Shown here one piece after another: positions 6,252 through 13,124 of a stretch of 13,124 nucleotides of DNA. The DNA is from CAZVIK01 sp964627045 (GTDB lineage: Bacteria; Acidobacteriota; Terriglobia; Bryobacterales; Bryobacteraceae). The notes below the pieces were generated by a model. That model made no database searches and was not told where the DNA came from. It saw only the letters and a list, made by a program, of their open reading frames with translations. Within the stretch, counting starts at the first letter, position 1. Every line of letters begins with the position of its first letter. A program made the translations under genes and the position numbers. The stretch spans positions 1-13,124 of the forward strand of contig CAZVIK010000104.1 of NCBI GenBank assembly GCA_964627045.1, in the 5' to 3' direction.

Positions 6252-7753
6252 AGCTGATTCTGGCCCTGCCCCTGATAATCCCGCTGGCCACAGCCTCTTT
6301 GTGCCTGGTCAGTTGGAGACACCGGGCCGCCCAGCGGTGGCTCGGCGTGGCCGGAGCCTTCGCGCTGCTGGCCGCCGGAGCGGCGCTGCTGCGCGACGTC
6401 TCGCGGAGCGGCATCGTGGCGGTTCAGGTGGGGGGGTGGCCCGCGCCATTCGGCATCACGCTGGTGGCCGATCTGTTTTCCGCGCTTATGGTGCTGATTA
6501 CCGGGGTGATGGCCTCGGCGGTGGCGGTCTATTCGACGGCGAACGTGGACAAGCGGAGGGAGTCATTCGGGTACTACCCTCTGTTCCATGTGCTTCTGCT
6601 GGGTGTATGCGGCAGCTTCCTCACCGGCGACGTTTTCAACCTGTACGTCTGGTTCGAGGTGATGCTGATCGCCTCGTTCGTGTTGATCGCGCTCGGCGGC
6701 GAGCGCGGCCAGATAGAAGGCGCGTTGAAGTACGTGACCTTGAATCTGATGGCTTCGGCCGTGTTTCTGGCTGCGGCGGGGCTCCTCTACAGCACCGCGG
6801 GGACGCTGAACATGGCGGACCTCGCCGTCAAGCTGCGCGGTCAACCGGAGCCGGGTCTGGCCGGCGTGCTGGCAATGCTGTTCCTGGTCGCCTTCGGGAC
6901 CAAGGCCGCGATCTTCCCGTTGTTCTTCTGGCTCCCTGCCTCCTACCACACGCCCCCGGTTGCGGTTTCGGCGATCTTTGCCGGCTTGCTCACCAAGGTA
7001 GGCGTGTACGCCCTGCTTCGCATGTTCACGCTGGTCTTTGTGCAGGACACCGGCTTTACGCACGGCCTCATCCTGATTTTGGCGGGGTTCACCATGGTCA
7101 CCGGGGTTCTGGGTGCTATGGCGCAGAACGATTTCCGGCGGATTCTATCGTTCCACATCGTCAGCCAGATCGGATACATGATCATGGGCCTCGGGTTGTT
7201 GGCACCGGCCGCGATTGCCGCGTCCGTGTTCTATGTGGTCCACCACATCATCGTGAAGACCAATCTTTTTCTGATCAGCGGCATCACTGAACGGCTCGGC
7301 GGAAGCCACGCGCTCAAGCGCCTGGGAGGGTTCTACGATTCGCGGCCGCTGCTCGGGTTGCTGTTCCTGGTTCCCGCCCTATCGCTGGCGGGACTTCCGC
7401 CGCTCTCGGGGTTCTTCGCCAAGTTCGCACTGATCCGCGCGGGTTTCCAAAGCGACAGCTACGTGATCGTCACCGTGGCGCTCGTGGTCAGCTTGCTGAC
7501 GCTGATCTCGATGACGAAAATCTGGGCGGAGGTCTTTTGGAAGCCCGCTCCTGAACCGGTGCCGCCGGCCGGCGAGGCGCCCGTTTCCACGCGAGGAATG
7601 GCGGCGCTGTGGGTTCCGGTGGTGGCGCTGGCGCTCCTCACGGTGTCCATCGGGCTGTTTCCGGAGCCGGTCTATCGCATCTGTGAACGTGCGGCGGGCC
7701 AGTTGACCGACCCGTCGGCCTATATCGATGCGGTCCTGGGGGCGCGCCGATGA
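6248..7753 (+). CDS. mrpD: Mrp antiporter subunit D (NuoN/NuoM-like)
   Basis: This 501-residue polytopic membrane protein is the second large antiporter-like subunit. The residues known to matter in this family are present at the positions familiar from characterised MrpD proteins: E137 (NLYVWFEVMLIASFVL), K219 (VAFGTKAAIFPLFFWLP) and K250 (AIFAGLLTKVGVYALLRM). Conserved stretches such as NDFRRILSFHIVSQIGYMIM and LSLAGLPPLSGFFAKF follow. It begins in an ATGA overlap with mrpC, lacks a strong ribosome site of its own, and ends in an ATGA overlap with mrpE, so translation is probably coupled along the operon. With MrpA it forms the proton and cation path of the antiporter. Confidence 0.97.
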   Translation: MKLILALPLIIPLATASLCLVSWRHRAAQRWLGVAGAFALLAAGAALLRDVSRSGIVAVQVGGWPAPFGITLVADLFSALMVLITGVMASAVAVYSTANVDKRRESFGYYPLFHVLLLGVCGSFLTGDVFNLYVWFEVMLIASFVLIALGGERGQIEGALKYVTLNLMASAVFLAAAGLLYSTAGTLNMADLAVKLRGQPEPGLAGVLAMLFLVAFGTKAAIFPLFFWLPASYHTPPVAVSAIFAGLLTKVGVYALLRMFTLVFVQDTGFTHGLILILAGFTMVTGVLGAMAQNDFRRILSFHIVSQIGYMIMGLGLLAPAAIAASVFYVVHHIIVKTNLFLISGITERLGGSHALKRLGGFYDSRPLLGLLFLVPALSLAGLPPLSGFFAKFALIRAGFQSDSYVIVTVALVVSLLTLISMTKIWAEVFWKPAPEPVPPAGEAPVSTRGMAALWVPVVALALLTVSIGLFPEPVYRICERAAGQLTDPSAYIDAVLGARR

Positions 7754-8088
7754 AAAGGTGGATGGCCGTCCTGATCGAGTTGCCCATTATGCTCGCGTAC
7801 TTCCTGTGGGAACTGGTGCTGGCCAACCTAAAGATGGCCCGCGACGTTCTCATGCCCGTGGAAAGGCTGCGCTCCGGGGTCGTGGCCGTTCCGCTGGACC
7901 TGAAGACGGACTGGCAGATTACCCTTTTGTCGATCCTGATCACTCTTACGCCCGGCACGCTCAGCCTCGACGTGTCCACAGACCGCAAGGTCCTGTTCAT
8001 CCACGCGATGCACGTCGCCGACCCCGACGCTCTGAGGCGCGAAATCAAGGCTGGATTCGAACGGCGCGTAGGGAGGCTTGCGCCATGA
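7750..8088 (+). CDS. mrpE: Mrp antiporter subunit E, short form
   Basis: This 112-residue subunit has the conserved MrpE core LKTDWQITLLSILITLTPGTLSLDVS, followed by the cytoplasmic tail VLFIHAMHVADPDALRREIK. Well-known MrpE proteins are about 158 residues and carry two extra N-terminal helices; this one begins directly with the helix equivalent to the last of these (about 5-30, LIELPIMLAYFLWELVLANL). The ATG overlaps the mrpD stop as ATGA, so the short N-terminus appears genuine and not a start-site error. Its stop overlaps the mrpF start. MrpE is needed for full antiporter assembly in characterised systems. Confidence 0.93.
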   Translation: MKRWMAVLIELPIMLAYFLWELVLANLKMARDVLMPVERLRSGVVAVPLDLKTDWQITLLSILITLTPGTLSLDVSTDRKVLFIHAMHVADPDALRREIKAGFERRVGRLAP

Positions 8089-8372
8089 CCGGGGCCTTCG
8101 AAGGACTCGCCGCCAAGTCGGCCGGAATCGTGCTGGTGGTGTTGTCCATCGCCATGTTTCTCGCGGTGCTCCGGCTGATCCGGGGACCGAGCCTTCCCGA
8201 CCGCGTGGTGGCTTTGGACCTGGTCATCACGATCGGCGTCGGCATCCTGGCGACTTACGCGGTAATTATGCGCGACGTGGCGATTCTGGATGCTGGAATT
8301 GTCGCCGCTCTGATCGCGTTCCTTGGCACGGTGGCCTTTGCCAGTTACCTGGAGAGGGGGGGACGGCGATGA
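8085..8372 (+). CDS. mrpF: Mrp antiporter subunit F
   Basis: This 95-residue subunit has three membrane helices. The signature RLIRGPSLPDRVVALDLV includes the conserved acidic residues D39 and D45, and the segment MRDVAILDAGIVAALIAFLGTVAFA is typical. It starts in an ATGA overlap with mrpE, with GGGAGG (8071-8076) eight bases upstream, and its stop overlaps the mrpG start. MrpF has been linked to cholate and Na+ efflux in Bacillus; here it is simply part of the complete complex. Confidence 0.95.
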   Translation: MTGAFEGLAAKSAGIVLVVLSIAMFLAVLRLIRGPSLPDRVVALDLVITIGVGILATYAVIMRDVAILDAGIVAALIAFLGTVAFASYLERGGRR

Positions 8373-8740
8373 TCGAACTGGTGGTATCGGCGTTGCTGTT
8401 TGCCGGCGCGGCGTTCATGCTGCTCGCCTCGGTCGGCGTGCTTCGAATGCCGGACCTCTACACCCGTATGCAGACCACCACCAAGGCGACCACACTGGGC
8501 GTGGGGTGCCTGGCGCTGGCCGTCGCGGTGGGCGTCGGTGGGACCGGTGCTTGGGTCCGGGCCGCTGCGATCATCGTGTTCTTTTACCTGACCGCGCCGG
8601 TGGCCGCCCACGTCATCGCCCGCGCCGCCTATTTCGTCGGCACCGGGCGATGGGAGTGGACGACGATCGACGAAATGCAGGGCCGGTACGACGAAAAGAC
8701 CCACGAACTTCGCGGTTCCGGCCGCGAGCCTATCGGTTGA
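8369..8740 (+). CDS. mrpG: Mrp antiporter subunit G
   Basis: This 123-residue last subunit has three helices, the hallmark SVGVLRMPDLYTRMQTTTKA (about 21-40) followed by TTLGVG, and the second conserved segment APVAAHVIARAAYF. A polar tail of about 30 residues extends past the last helix. The start overlaps the mrpF stop (ATGA), with a purine-rich GGAGAGGGGGGG (8351-8362) ribosome site. The final 11 bases overlap the 3' end of the convergent regulator gene, so the operon has no room for a separate terminator before it. Confidence 0.95.
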   Translation: MIELVVSALLFAGAAFMLLASVGVLRMPDLYTRMQTTTKATTLGVGCLALAVAVGVGGTGAWVRAAAIIVFFYLTAPVAAHVIARAAYFVGTGRWEWTTIDEMQGRYDEKTHELRGSGREPIG

Positions 8741-10061
8741 GCCCCAACGCGCGGATGCGTTTGTGCAGGTTGGTGCGCTCCATGCCAAGGCTGCGGGCAG
8801 CCGCAGCGACGTTCCAGCCGTTGTCTTCGAGTGCGCGCAGGACGTGTTCGCGCTCGGCCGAGTCGCGCGCCTGCTGCACCGACGATGGTGCAGGTCCGGT
8901 GCGCACTTCGATGGGAATCGACTCGGCCGGCAGGACCGCGCCGGGCGTGAGAATCGCCATCCGCTCCACCGTGTTGCGGAGTTCGCGGGCGTTGCCCGGC
9001 CAGGCGTAGCGCTCAAAGATGGGGATCACGCCGTCGTCCAGCGTCTTCGGTTTGAAGTTGTTGCGGCCGCAGAAATCGTCGAGGAAGTACTCCACCAGCG
9101 GACGTATGTCGCCGGGACGCTCGCGCAGCGGCGGAACGCGGATGGGCACGACGCTCAGGCGGTAGTACAGGTCCTCGCGGAACTGCTGGCGCGCCACCAT
9201 CGCCGCCAGGTCCCGGTTGGTTGCCGAGACGACGCGCACCGACACGCGCACGGTGGTCTCCCCGCCTACGCGGTGGAATTCGCCCTCCTGCAACACCCGC
9301 AGCAGTTTCGCCTGAGAGGCGGGGTGCAGGTCGCCCACCTCATCGAGGAAGATGGTCCCGCCGTCGGCCAGTTCGAACTTGCCGCGCCGTCTCACTGAAG
9401 CCCCGGTGAACGATCCTTTCTCGTGACCGAACAATTCGCTTTCGAGCAACTCGGTGGGGATCGCGGCGCAATTCACCTTTACAAACGGTCCCGCGGCGAA
9501 AGGGCTGAGCTGATGGATGTGAGTCGCCAGCAACTCCTTGCCGGTGCCCGATTCCCCGATCAACAACACGCGGGCGTCGGAGCGCGCTGCCAGCGTGGCC
9601 TGCTCCACCGCGCGCTGGAAGGCCGCGCCCGGTCCGATCATCTTCGGCGCCTGGCCAACCAACTCGCGAAGCCGCTCGTTTTCATGGCGCAGGCCGGCCT
9701 GTTCGAGCGCATTCTTCACCGCCAAGAGCACCTTGTCGCGGCCGAGCGGCTTTTCCAGGAAGTCGAAAGCGCCCGCCCGGGTGGCTTCCACGGCGTCGGG
9801 GATGTTGGCGTGCCCGGAGATCATGATCGCCGGCGAGGGAGAGGCGCCTGCGGCCAAATCCCGCAGCAGGTCGATTCCGCTGCCGTCGGGCAGACGCACG
9901 TCGAGCAGGAACAGGTCGGCGCGGGGCGTGTCCGGGTGCGCCCGGCACTCGGACACCGAACGGCAGACCGCCACCTCGTAACCCTCGCGCTCCAGAATCA
10001 GCCGCAGGCTGCGTCCGATGTTCTCTTCGTCGTCAACGATCAGGATGCGTTTCCGGGGCAT
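8730..10061 (-). CDS. NtrX-like sigma-54-dependent response regulator
   Basis: This 443-residue cytoplasmic regulator has a receiver domain (about 1-120; D10-D11, phospho-acceptor D54, S82, K104), an AAA+ sigma-54 activator domain (Walker A GESGTGKE 159-166, GSFTGA 206-211, Walker B IFLDE 227-231) and a C-terminal Fis-type helix-turn-helix AAAARSLGMERTNLHKRIRA. The ERTNLHKRIRALGL ending is the form seen in NtrX proteins. Its ATG lies inside the end of the kinase gene (29-bp overlap) with no good ribosome site, so translation is probably coupled. The partner is an NtrY-like kinase, which supports the NtrX-like reading. The stop at 8730 overlaps mrpG by 11 bases on the opposite strand. Target promoters cannot be seen in the window. 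Confidence 0.95.
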   Translation of the reverse strand: MPRKRILIVDDEENIGRSLRLILEREGYEVAVCRSVSECRAHPDTPRADLFLLDVRLPDGSGIDLLRDLAAGASPSPAIMISGHANIPDAVEATRAGAFDFLEKPLGRDKVLLAVKNALEQAGLRHENERLRELVGQAPKMIGPGAAFQRAVEQATLAARSDARVLLIGESGTGKELLATHIHQLSPFAAGPFVKVNCAAIPTELLESELFGHEKGSFTGASVRRRGKFELADGGTIFLDEVGDLHPASQAKLLRVLQEGEFHRVGGETTVRVSVRVVSATNRDLAAMVARQQFREDLYYRLSVVPIRVPPLRERPGDIRPLVEYFLDDFCGRNNFKPKTLDDGVIPIFERYAWPGNARELRNTVERMAILTPGAVLPAESIPIEVRTGPAPSSVQQARDSAEREHVLRALEDNGWNVAAAARSLGMERTNLHKRIRALGLNR

Positions 10062-11439
10062 TTCGAGGCAGCAGGACGCGGAAGCCCGCGCCGCCGAGTT
10101 CTCCTTTCACCAGCAAGATATCACCGCCCGCCGCCAGCGCGTTCTTCCGCGCGATGGACAGGCCCAGGCCCATGCCGCCCTTCTTAAACGAAATGGCCGG
10201 TTCGAACAGCGACTCCCGCGCCAGGCCACTAAGCCCTGGGCCGGAGTCGTGGACTTCCACGGCGACCCATTCGCCTTCGAGCGCCGTCCGGCAGCGCACC
10301 GTGCCGCCCGCCCCAGCGGCCTCCGCCGCGTTCTCCATGAGATTCGTCAAAACGCCGCGCACGAGGTCGGGGTCGGTGCAGACGTCCGGGAGATTCCCGG
10401 CCAACAGCGTTTCGTAGACGACCTCGGCATGCCCGCTCCGCAGGAACGCCACGCGCTCGGTGACGGCGGCGTTCACGTCGAAGGGGCGGGGTTGCACCGG
10501 GGGGTCCGCCGCGAATTCCGAGAAGGCGCGGACGCGGCGTTCGAGGCTTTCGACCTCTTCGATGACGATCCCCGCCGCCTGCTGCGTGAAGGCGGAGTCC
10601 CGGTCTCCGGCGCGCGCCAGCATCTCCTCCACGGTCAGACGAATGGGCGTCAGCGAGTTCTTCAGTTCGTGGGCCATTTTGCGCGCCAGCGCCTGCCAGC
10701 TTCCCAGTTGGGTGAGGTACACCAGGCGCGCTCGCTGGGCGGCAAGCTGCTCGGCTGTGTGATTGAACGCCTGGATGGCGCGGCCTACCTCGTCGCGCCG
10801 GCGCGCCGGGAGCCGGACGCCCAAATTGCCCGAGGCCAGTTCGCTCAATCCACCGGTCAGGTCGTGGATGGGCCGGGTCAGGCGGGAGGCAAAATAGACC
10901 AGCAGCGTGAATGAGACCAGCCACGCGCTGAGTGCCAGAATCAGAAACGTCGCCAGGAAGCCGCGCCGCAGATCGCGCCGCGAGCCGGCCTCCACCGCCG
11001 CGCGGGCCTGACGGTACTGGCCGCCGAGCCGCTCCATGGCGATTCCCCCCAGGGAGCGAGACCACACCTTCACCCCGGCGGCGTCGCGGACCATGTAGTC
11101 CACGCGGTCGCCTTGGCTGCCCGCGAGCGCGAACCGCTCGGCCTCGCCGCTCTCCCAGAACCCGCGGACAGGCTCCGGCGAGCTTTCCATGCGGGGCGAG
11201 GCGTACACGGAGGGCGAAACCAAGCCGGCCTGCGCCTCCCGCTTCAGCGACTCGCGGGCTTGACGGTAGAACTCCCGGCCCGTGGCTTCCAGTGCGCGCG
11301 AGGCCGCGTCCAACTCGCGGGTGGATGCATAGCTGAGACTCTGTTCCAGGAGCGCGACGGTCAACCAGAGCGTAGCCGCCAGCGGCACGGCCGTGGCGGC
11401 GAGGAACAGCAGGATCAGCCTGTTGCGCAGCCTGTTCAT
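10033..11439 (-). CDS. NtrY-like membrane sensor histidine kinase
   Basis: This 468-residue inner-membrane kinase has helix 1 (about 7-31), an extracytoplasmic region of about 128 residues with no recognised fold, helix 2 (about 160-184), a HAMP linker (about 185-235), a phospho-acceptor domain with H257 in ARKMAHELKNSLTPIRLT, and an ATPase domain (N-box NLMENAAEA from 366, G1 DSGPG at 398-402, G2 GMGLGL at 422-427). The H-box with HELKNSLTPIRL resembles NtrY. Classical NtrY has more helices and a PAS domain; this one has two helices and no PAS, so it is a simplified relative. ATG 11439 follows directly after an in-frame stop, which fixes the start. It lies 28 bases after the secreted-protein gene and overlaps the regulator gene. 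Confidence 0.93.
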   Translation of the reverse strand: MNRLRNRLILLFLAATAVPLAATLWLTVALLEQSLSYASTRELDAASRALEATGREFYRQARESLKREAQAGLVSPSVYASPRMESSPEPVRGFWESGEAERFALAGSQGDRVDYMVRDAAGVKVWSRSLGGIAMERLGGQYRQARAAVEAGSRRDLRRGFLATFLILALSAWLVSFTLLVYFASRLTRPIHDLTGGLSELASGNLGVRLPARRRDEVGRAIQAFNHTAEQLAAQRARLVYLTQLGSWQALARKMAHELKNSLTPIRLTVEEMLARAGDRDSAFTQQAAGIVIEEVESLERRVRAFSEFAADPPVQPRPFDVNAAVTERVAFLRSGHAEVVYETLLAGNLPDVCTDPDLVRGVLTNLMENAAEAAGAGGTVRCRTALEGEWVAVEVHDSGPGLSGLARESLFEPAISFKKGGMGLGLSIARKNALAAGGDILLVKGELGGAGFRVLLPRNAPETHPDR

Positions 11440-11467
11440 TCACGTTGCCGGCCGGAACCGGAGGCCT

Positions 11468-12064
11468 TCAGTCGCCCTTGCGCAGGTCGCGCAACCGCCA
11501 TGGCCCGGCTTCCACGCTCCGGCGTCCGCCGCCGTCTTCCGGGTTGCGGGCGAACAACTCCACCAGCCGCGCCAGGGAATAGCCGGCGTCCTCCGCCAGT
11601 GCCGAAGCATCGGCCGGCTCCTCGCTGCGGACATCCAATCGTACCCAAAAGGACGCCTCCGCCGGGACGGCCGTCTCGGGAAGCGCCAGGGTTTCCAGGC
11701 ACCAGTCCTCCGCCTCGGCTGCCGACAGTAGAGCCGCCGGTTTCTTCGAGTGCGCCATCCGCGTCACCGCGAAGCGCTCCTCCCAAATGTCGAAGCTGAC
11801 GGCGAAGCGGCCGGAGGAACGCGCCAGGACGCCGCCGCGAGGGCTCGCCAGGAGGTTCAGTTGGATGCTGAAGACGACCGGAGCGCCGTTTCGCAGGCGC
11901 GCCAAAGGCTTGCCCTGGATGAATTGGGGCTGCTCGGTGAAGACGCGGATTCGGCCCTGGTGCAGCCGCACGGCCAGCGTCTGGGCGGCGGCGCCCGAAG
12001 CCGCCGCGCCGAGCGACACCACGACGCCGGCCAGCCGTAGAGCGAATCCCCGGCGGTGGGTCAT
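11468..12064 (-). CDS. Secreted protein, possibly DUF4390-like
   Basis: This 198-residue protein has a clear signal peptide (MTHRRG, hydrophobic stretch to about residue 25, cleavage probable after GAAA). The mature part, with FTEQPQFIQGKPLARLRNGAPV, FSIQLNLLAS, RFAVSFDIWEERFAVTRM and ASFWVRLDVRSEEP, looks like a beta-rich periplasmic domain reminiscent of DUF4390, a family that sits next to NtrY/NtrX in Betaproteobacteria. I hold the family name loosely. The frame stays open upstream to 12301, but ATG 12064 overlaps the previous stop codon as ATGA and gives the signal peptide, so it is the likely start. The gene lies between an outer-membrane barrel gene and the kinase gene, suggesting it works in the envelope, perhaps presenting a signal to the kinase (inference). 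Confidence 0.82.
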   Translation of the reverse strand: MTHRRGFALRLAGVVVSLGAAASGAAAQTLAVRLHQGRIRVFTEQPQFIQGKPLARLRNGAPVVFSIQLNLLASPRGGVLARSSGRFAVSFDIWEERFAVTRMAHSKKPAALLSAAEAEDWCLETLALPETAVPAEASFWVRLDVRSEEPADASALAEDAGYSLARLVELFARNPEDGGGRRSVEAGPWRLRDLRKGD

Positions 12065-13124
12065 CGGAAGGACACACCCGTCGTGAACACAGGCAACGCC
12101 CTCCCGGATTTCACCGGGAATGCCATAGCCAGGAAGAACCCGTCCCCGGCCTTGAACCCCACGCCCAGCGAATGCTTCACTTCGGACGATTGACCGGGCT
12201 CCCACAGCGATCCCGTGTCGTAGAAGACGCGCCAGCCGCGATAGGCGTACTCCACCGTTCCGTGCGCCGCCCGCGTACCGCCAAGCGGGGCCACGTCCCA
12301 CTTGGTCCAGCCGCGCAGCGTCGAGGAGTTGCCCAGCACAAAGCGTTCGAACAGCGGCGGCGTGCCGGAGACGGCGCCGGCCATGAAGCGGCCGCCCACT
12401 TGATTGCGGCCCCAGCGGTACTCGTAGCCGGCGTCCACCTGGTGCCGCGTGTAGGCGAAGTCCGAATCAAGGGTCTTGGTGGCCGCGCGCAGGCTGTAGC
12501 CTGCTCCGATCTCATGCTGGTTGCCCGTGGCATCCTCCATCCGCCGCTCGTAGCGCAGAGTCGAGGTGACGGCGTTGGCTGCCTCGGTGTGCGCGGCCGG
12601 GAACTGCGTCTGAAAACGCTGGAAAGAAGCGCCCACTGACAGCGTCAGCGGTTCGGCGAGCGTCAGCGTCAGCTTGGGCGCGAAATCCTGGCGGGTGCGG
12701 TAGATCCCCGGGACCTCCGGGCTTGCGGAGAGAGCCGTACGCGTCTGCGGCTGCCACTGCTGGTGGAAGCTGGAAAACAGGAACCCGAGCTTGACGCGCT
12801 CGCTGCCCACGCGCTGGTGCTCATAGCCCGTCCGGATGCCGGCGAACCGCTCCACCAGTTCCTCGCCGTCGCTGAGGACGCCGAACCGGAACTGGCCGTC
12901 CGGAACGCGGACGTTCGCCTCCAGCGCCCCACTCCATCCCATCCGCGAGTTGTAAAGACCCGTCGGCAGGGAAAGGTCAAAGCCGTTCTTCGGCCGTCCC
13001 TTCACCTCGAACAGGATGGCCACTTTGTCTTCTTGGCTTCCGCGGGTGACCTTGGGAGAGACCAGCCGGGCGTGCAACTCGCGCCTCACGCGCCGGGCCA
13101 GCCTTTCGAGCGATTCCTGGTTGA
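12061..13124 (-). CDS. Omp85-family outer-membrane barrel (BamA/TamA-like), 5' end outside window
   Basis: About 353 C-terminal residues are visible. The reading frame stays open to the right edge, so the GTG at 13089 is probably not the start and N-terminal POTRA domains may lie outside. The sequence is rich in alternating beta-strands and carries the Omp85 lid-lock region PPLFERFVLGNSSTLRGW, followed by the last strands: HGTVEYAYRGWRVFYDTG, a HSLGVGF strand and a C-terminal strand ending in GVSFR. Members fold proteins into, or move them across, the outer membrane; which subfamily this belongs to cannot be told from the barrel alone. The stop overlaps the next gene's ATG, so it is the first visible gene of a four-gene unit with the secreted protein and the NtrY/NtrX-like pair. 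Confidence 0.9.
   Translation of the reverse strand, partial: NQESLERLARRVRRELHARLVSPKVTRGSQEDKVAILFEVKGRPKNGFDLSLPTGLYNSRMGWSGALEANVRVPDGQFRFGVLSDGEELVERFAGIRTGYEHQRVGSERVKLGFLFSSFHQQWQPQTRTALSASPEVPGIYRTRQDFAPKLTLTLAEPLTLSVGASFQRFQTQFPAAHTEAANAVTSTLRYERRMEDATGNQHEIGAGYSLRAATKTLDSDFAYTRHQVDAGYEYRWGRNQVGGRFMAGAVSGTPPLFERFVLGNSSTLRGWTKWDVAPLGGTRAAHGTVEYAYRGWRVFYDTGSLWEPGQSSEVKHSLGVGFKAGDGFFLAMAFPVKSGRALPVFTTGVSFR

Noticed and set aside
11436..12077. Competing 213-codon minus-strand frame over the secreted-protein gene
   Set aside because: Its product is Gly/Arg/Pro-rich with no signal peptide, while the neighbouring frame gives a clean signal peptide, an ATGA start and a plausible beta-rich domain.
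12065..12301. N-terminal extension of the secreted protein to 12301
   Set aside because: The extension overlaps the Omp85 gene, is Arg/Gly-rich and would bury the signal peptide inside the protein; ATG 12064 is better supported.
13087..13089. GTG at 13089 as the start of the Omp85 gene
   Set aside because: The frame continues open to the right edge with plausible helical protein sequence (ESLERLARRVRREL), so the gene most likely begins outside the window.

Overview
The window is high-GC, tightly packed bacterial DNA. An Omp85-family outer-membrane barrel shows that the host is Gram-negative. The abundance of sigma-54 activators and the general look of the proteins suggest Acidobacteriota (Solibacter/Bryobacter-like), but that assignment is an impression and was not tested. 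I see no mobile elements, tRNA or rRNA genes, or CRISPR arrays.

Left part, plus strand (1-3188): the 3' end of a sensor histidine kinase gene overlaps by ATGA a gene for an NtrC-type sigma-54 response regulator. The gap after it holds a near-consensus sigma-54 promoter (1811-1826), with a dyad and a direct repeat centred about 75 bp upstream of the predicted transcription start. This promoter reads into a tandem-domain universal stress protein, then an unrecognised 45-residue single-helix membrane protein (2860-2997). A perfect 10-bp inverted repeat (3038-3082) and a possible 17-codon leader ORF follow.

Centre, plus strand (3189-8740): a complete seven-gene mrpABCDEFG operon for a multisubunit Na+/H+ (cation/proton) antiporter. 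Five of its six junctions are ATGA overlaps and the sixth has a one-base gap.

Right part, minus strand (13124-8730, read leftwards): an Omp85/BamA-TamA-like barrel (5' end outside the window), a small secreted protein that may be DUF4390-like, an NtrY-like sensor kinase and an NtrX-like sigma-54 response regulator. The last gene converges on mrpG and the two coding ends overlap by 11 bp.

Two sigma-54 two-component systems therefore flank an ion-homeostasis operon. The sequence supports a model in which the left-hand kinase/regulator pair switches on the stress protein and small membrane protein through the sigma-54 promoter, possibly with read-through into mrp, while the right-hand module couples envelope status to a second sigma-54 regulator. 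No intergenic stretch exceeds 300 bases; the longest is the 191-base gap 2998-3188, described below.
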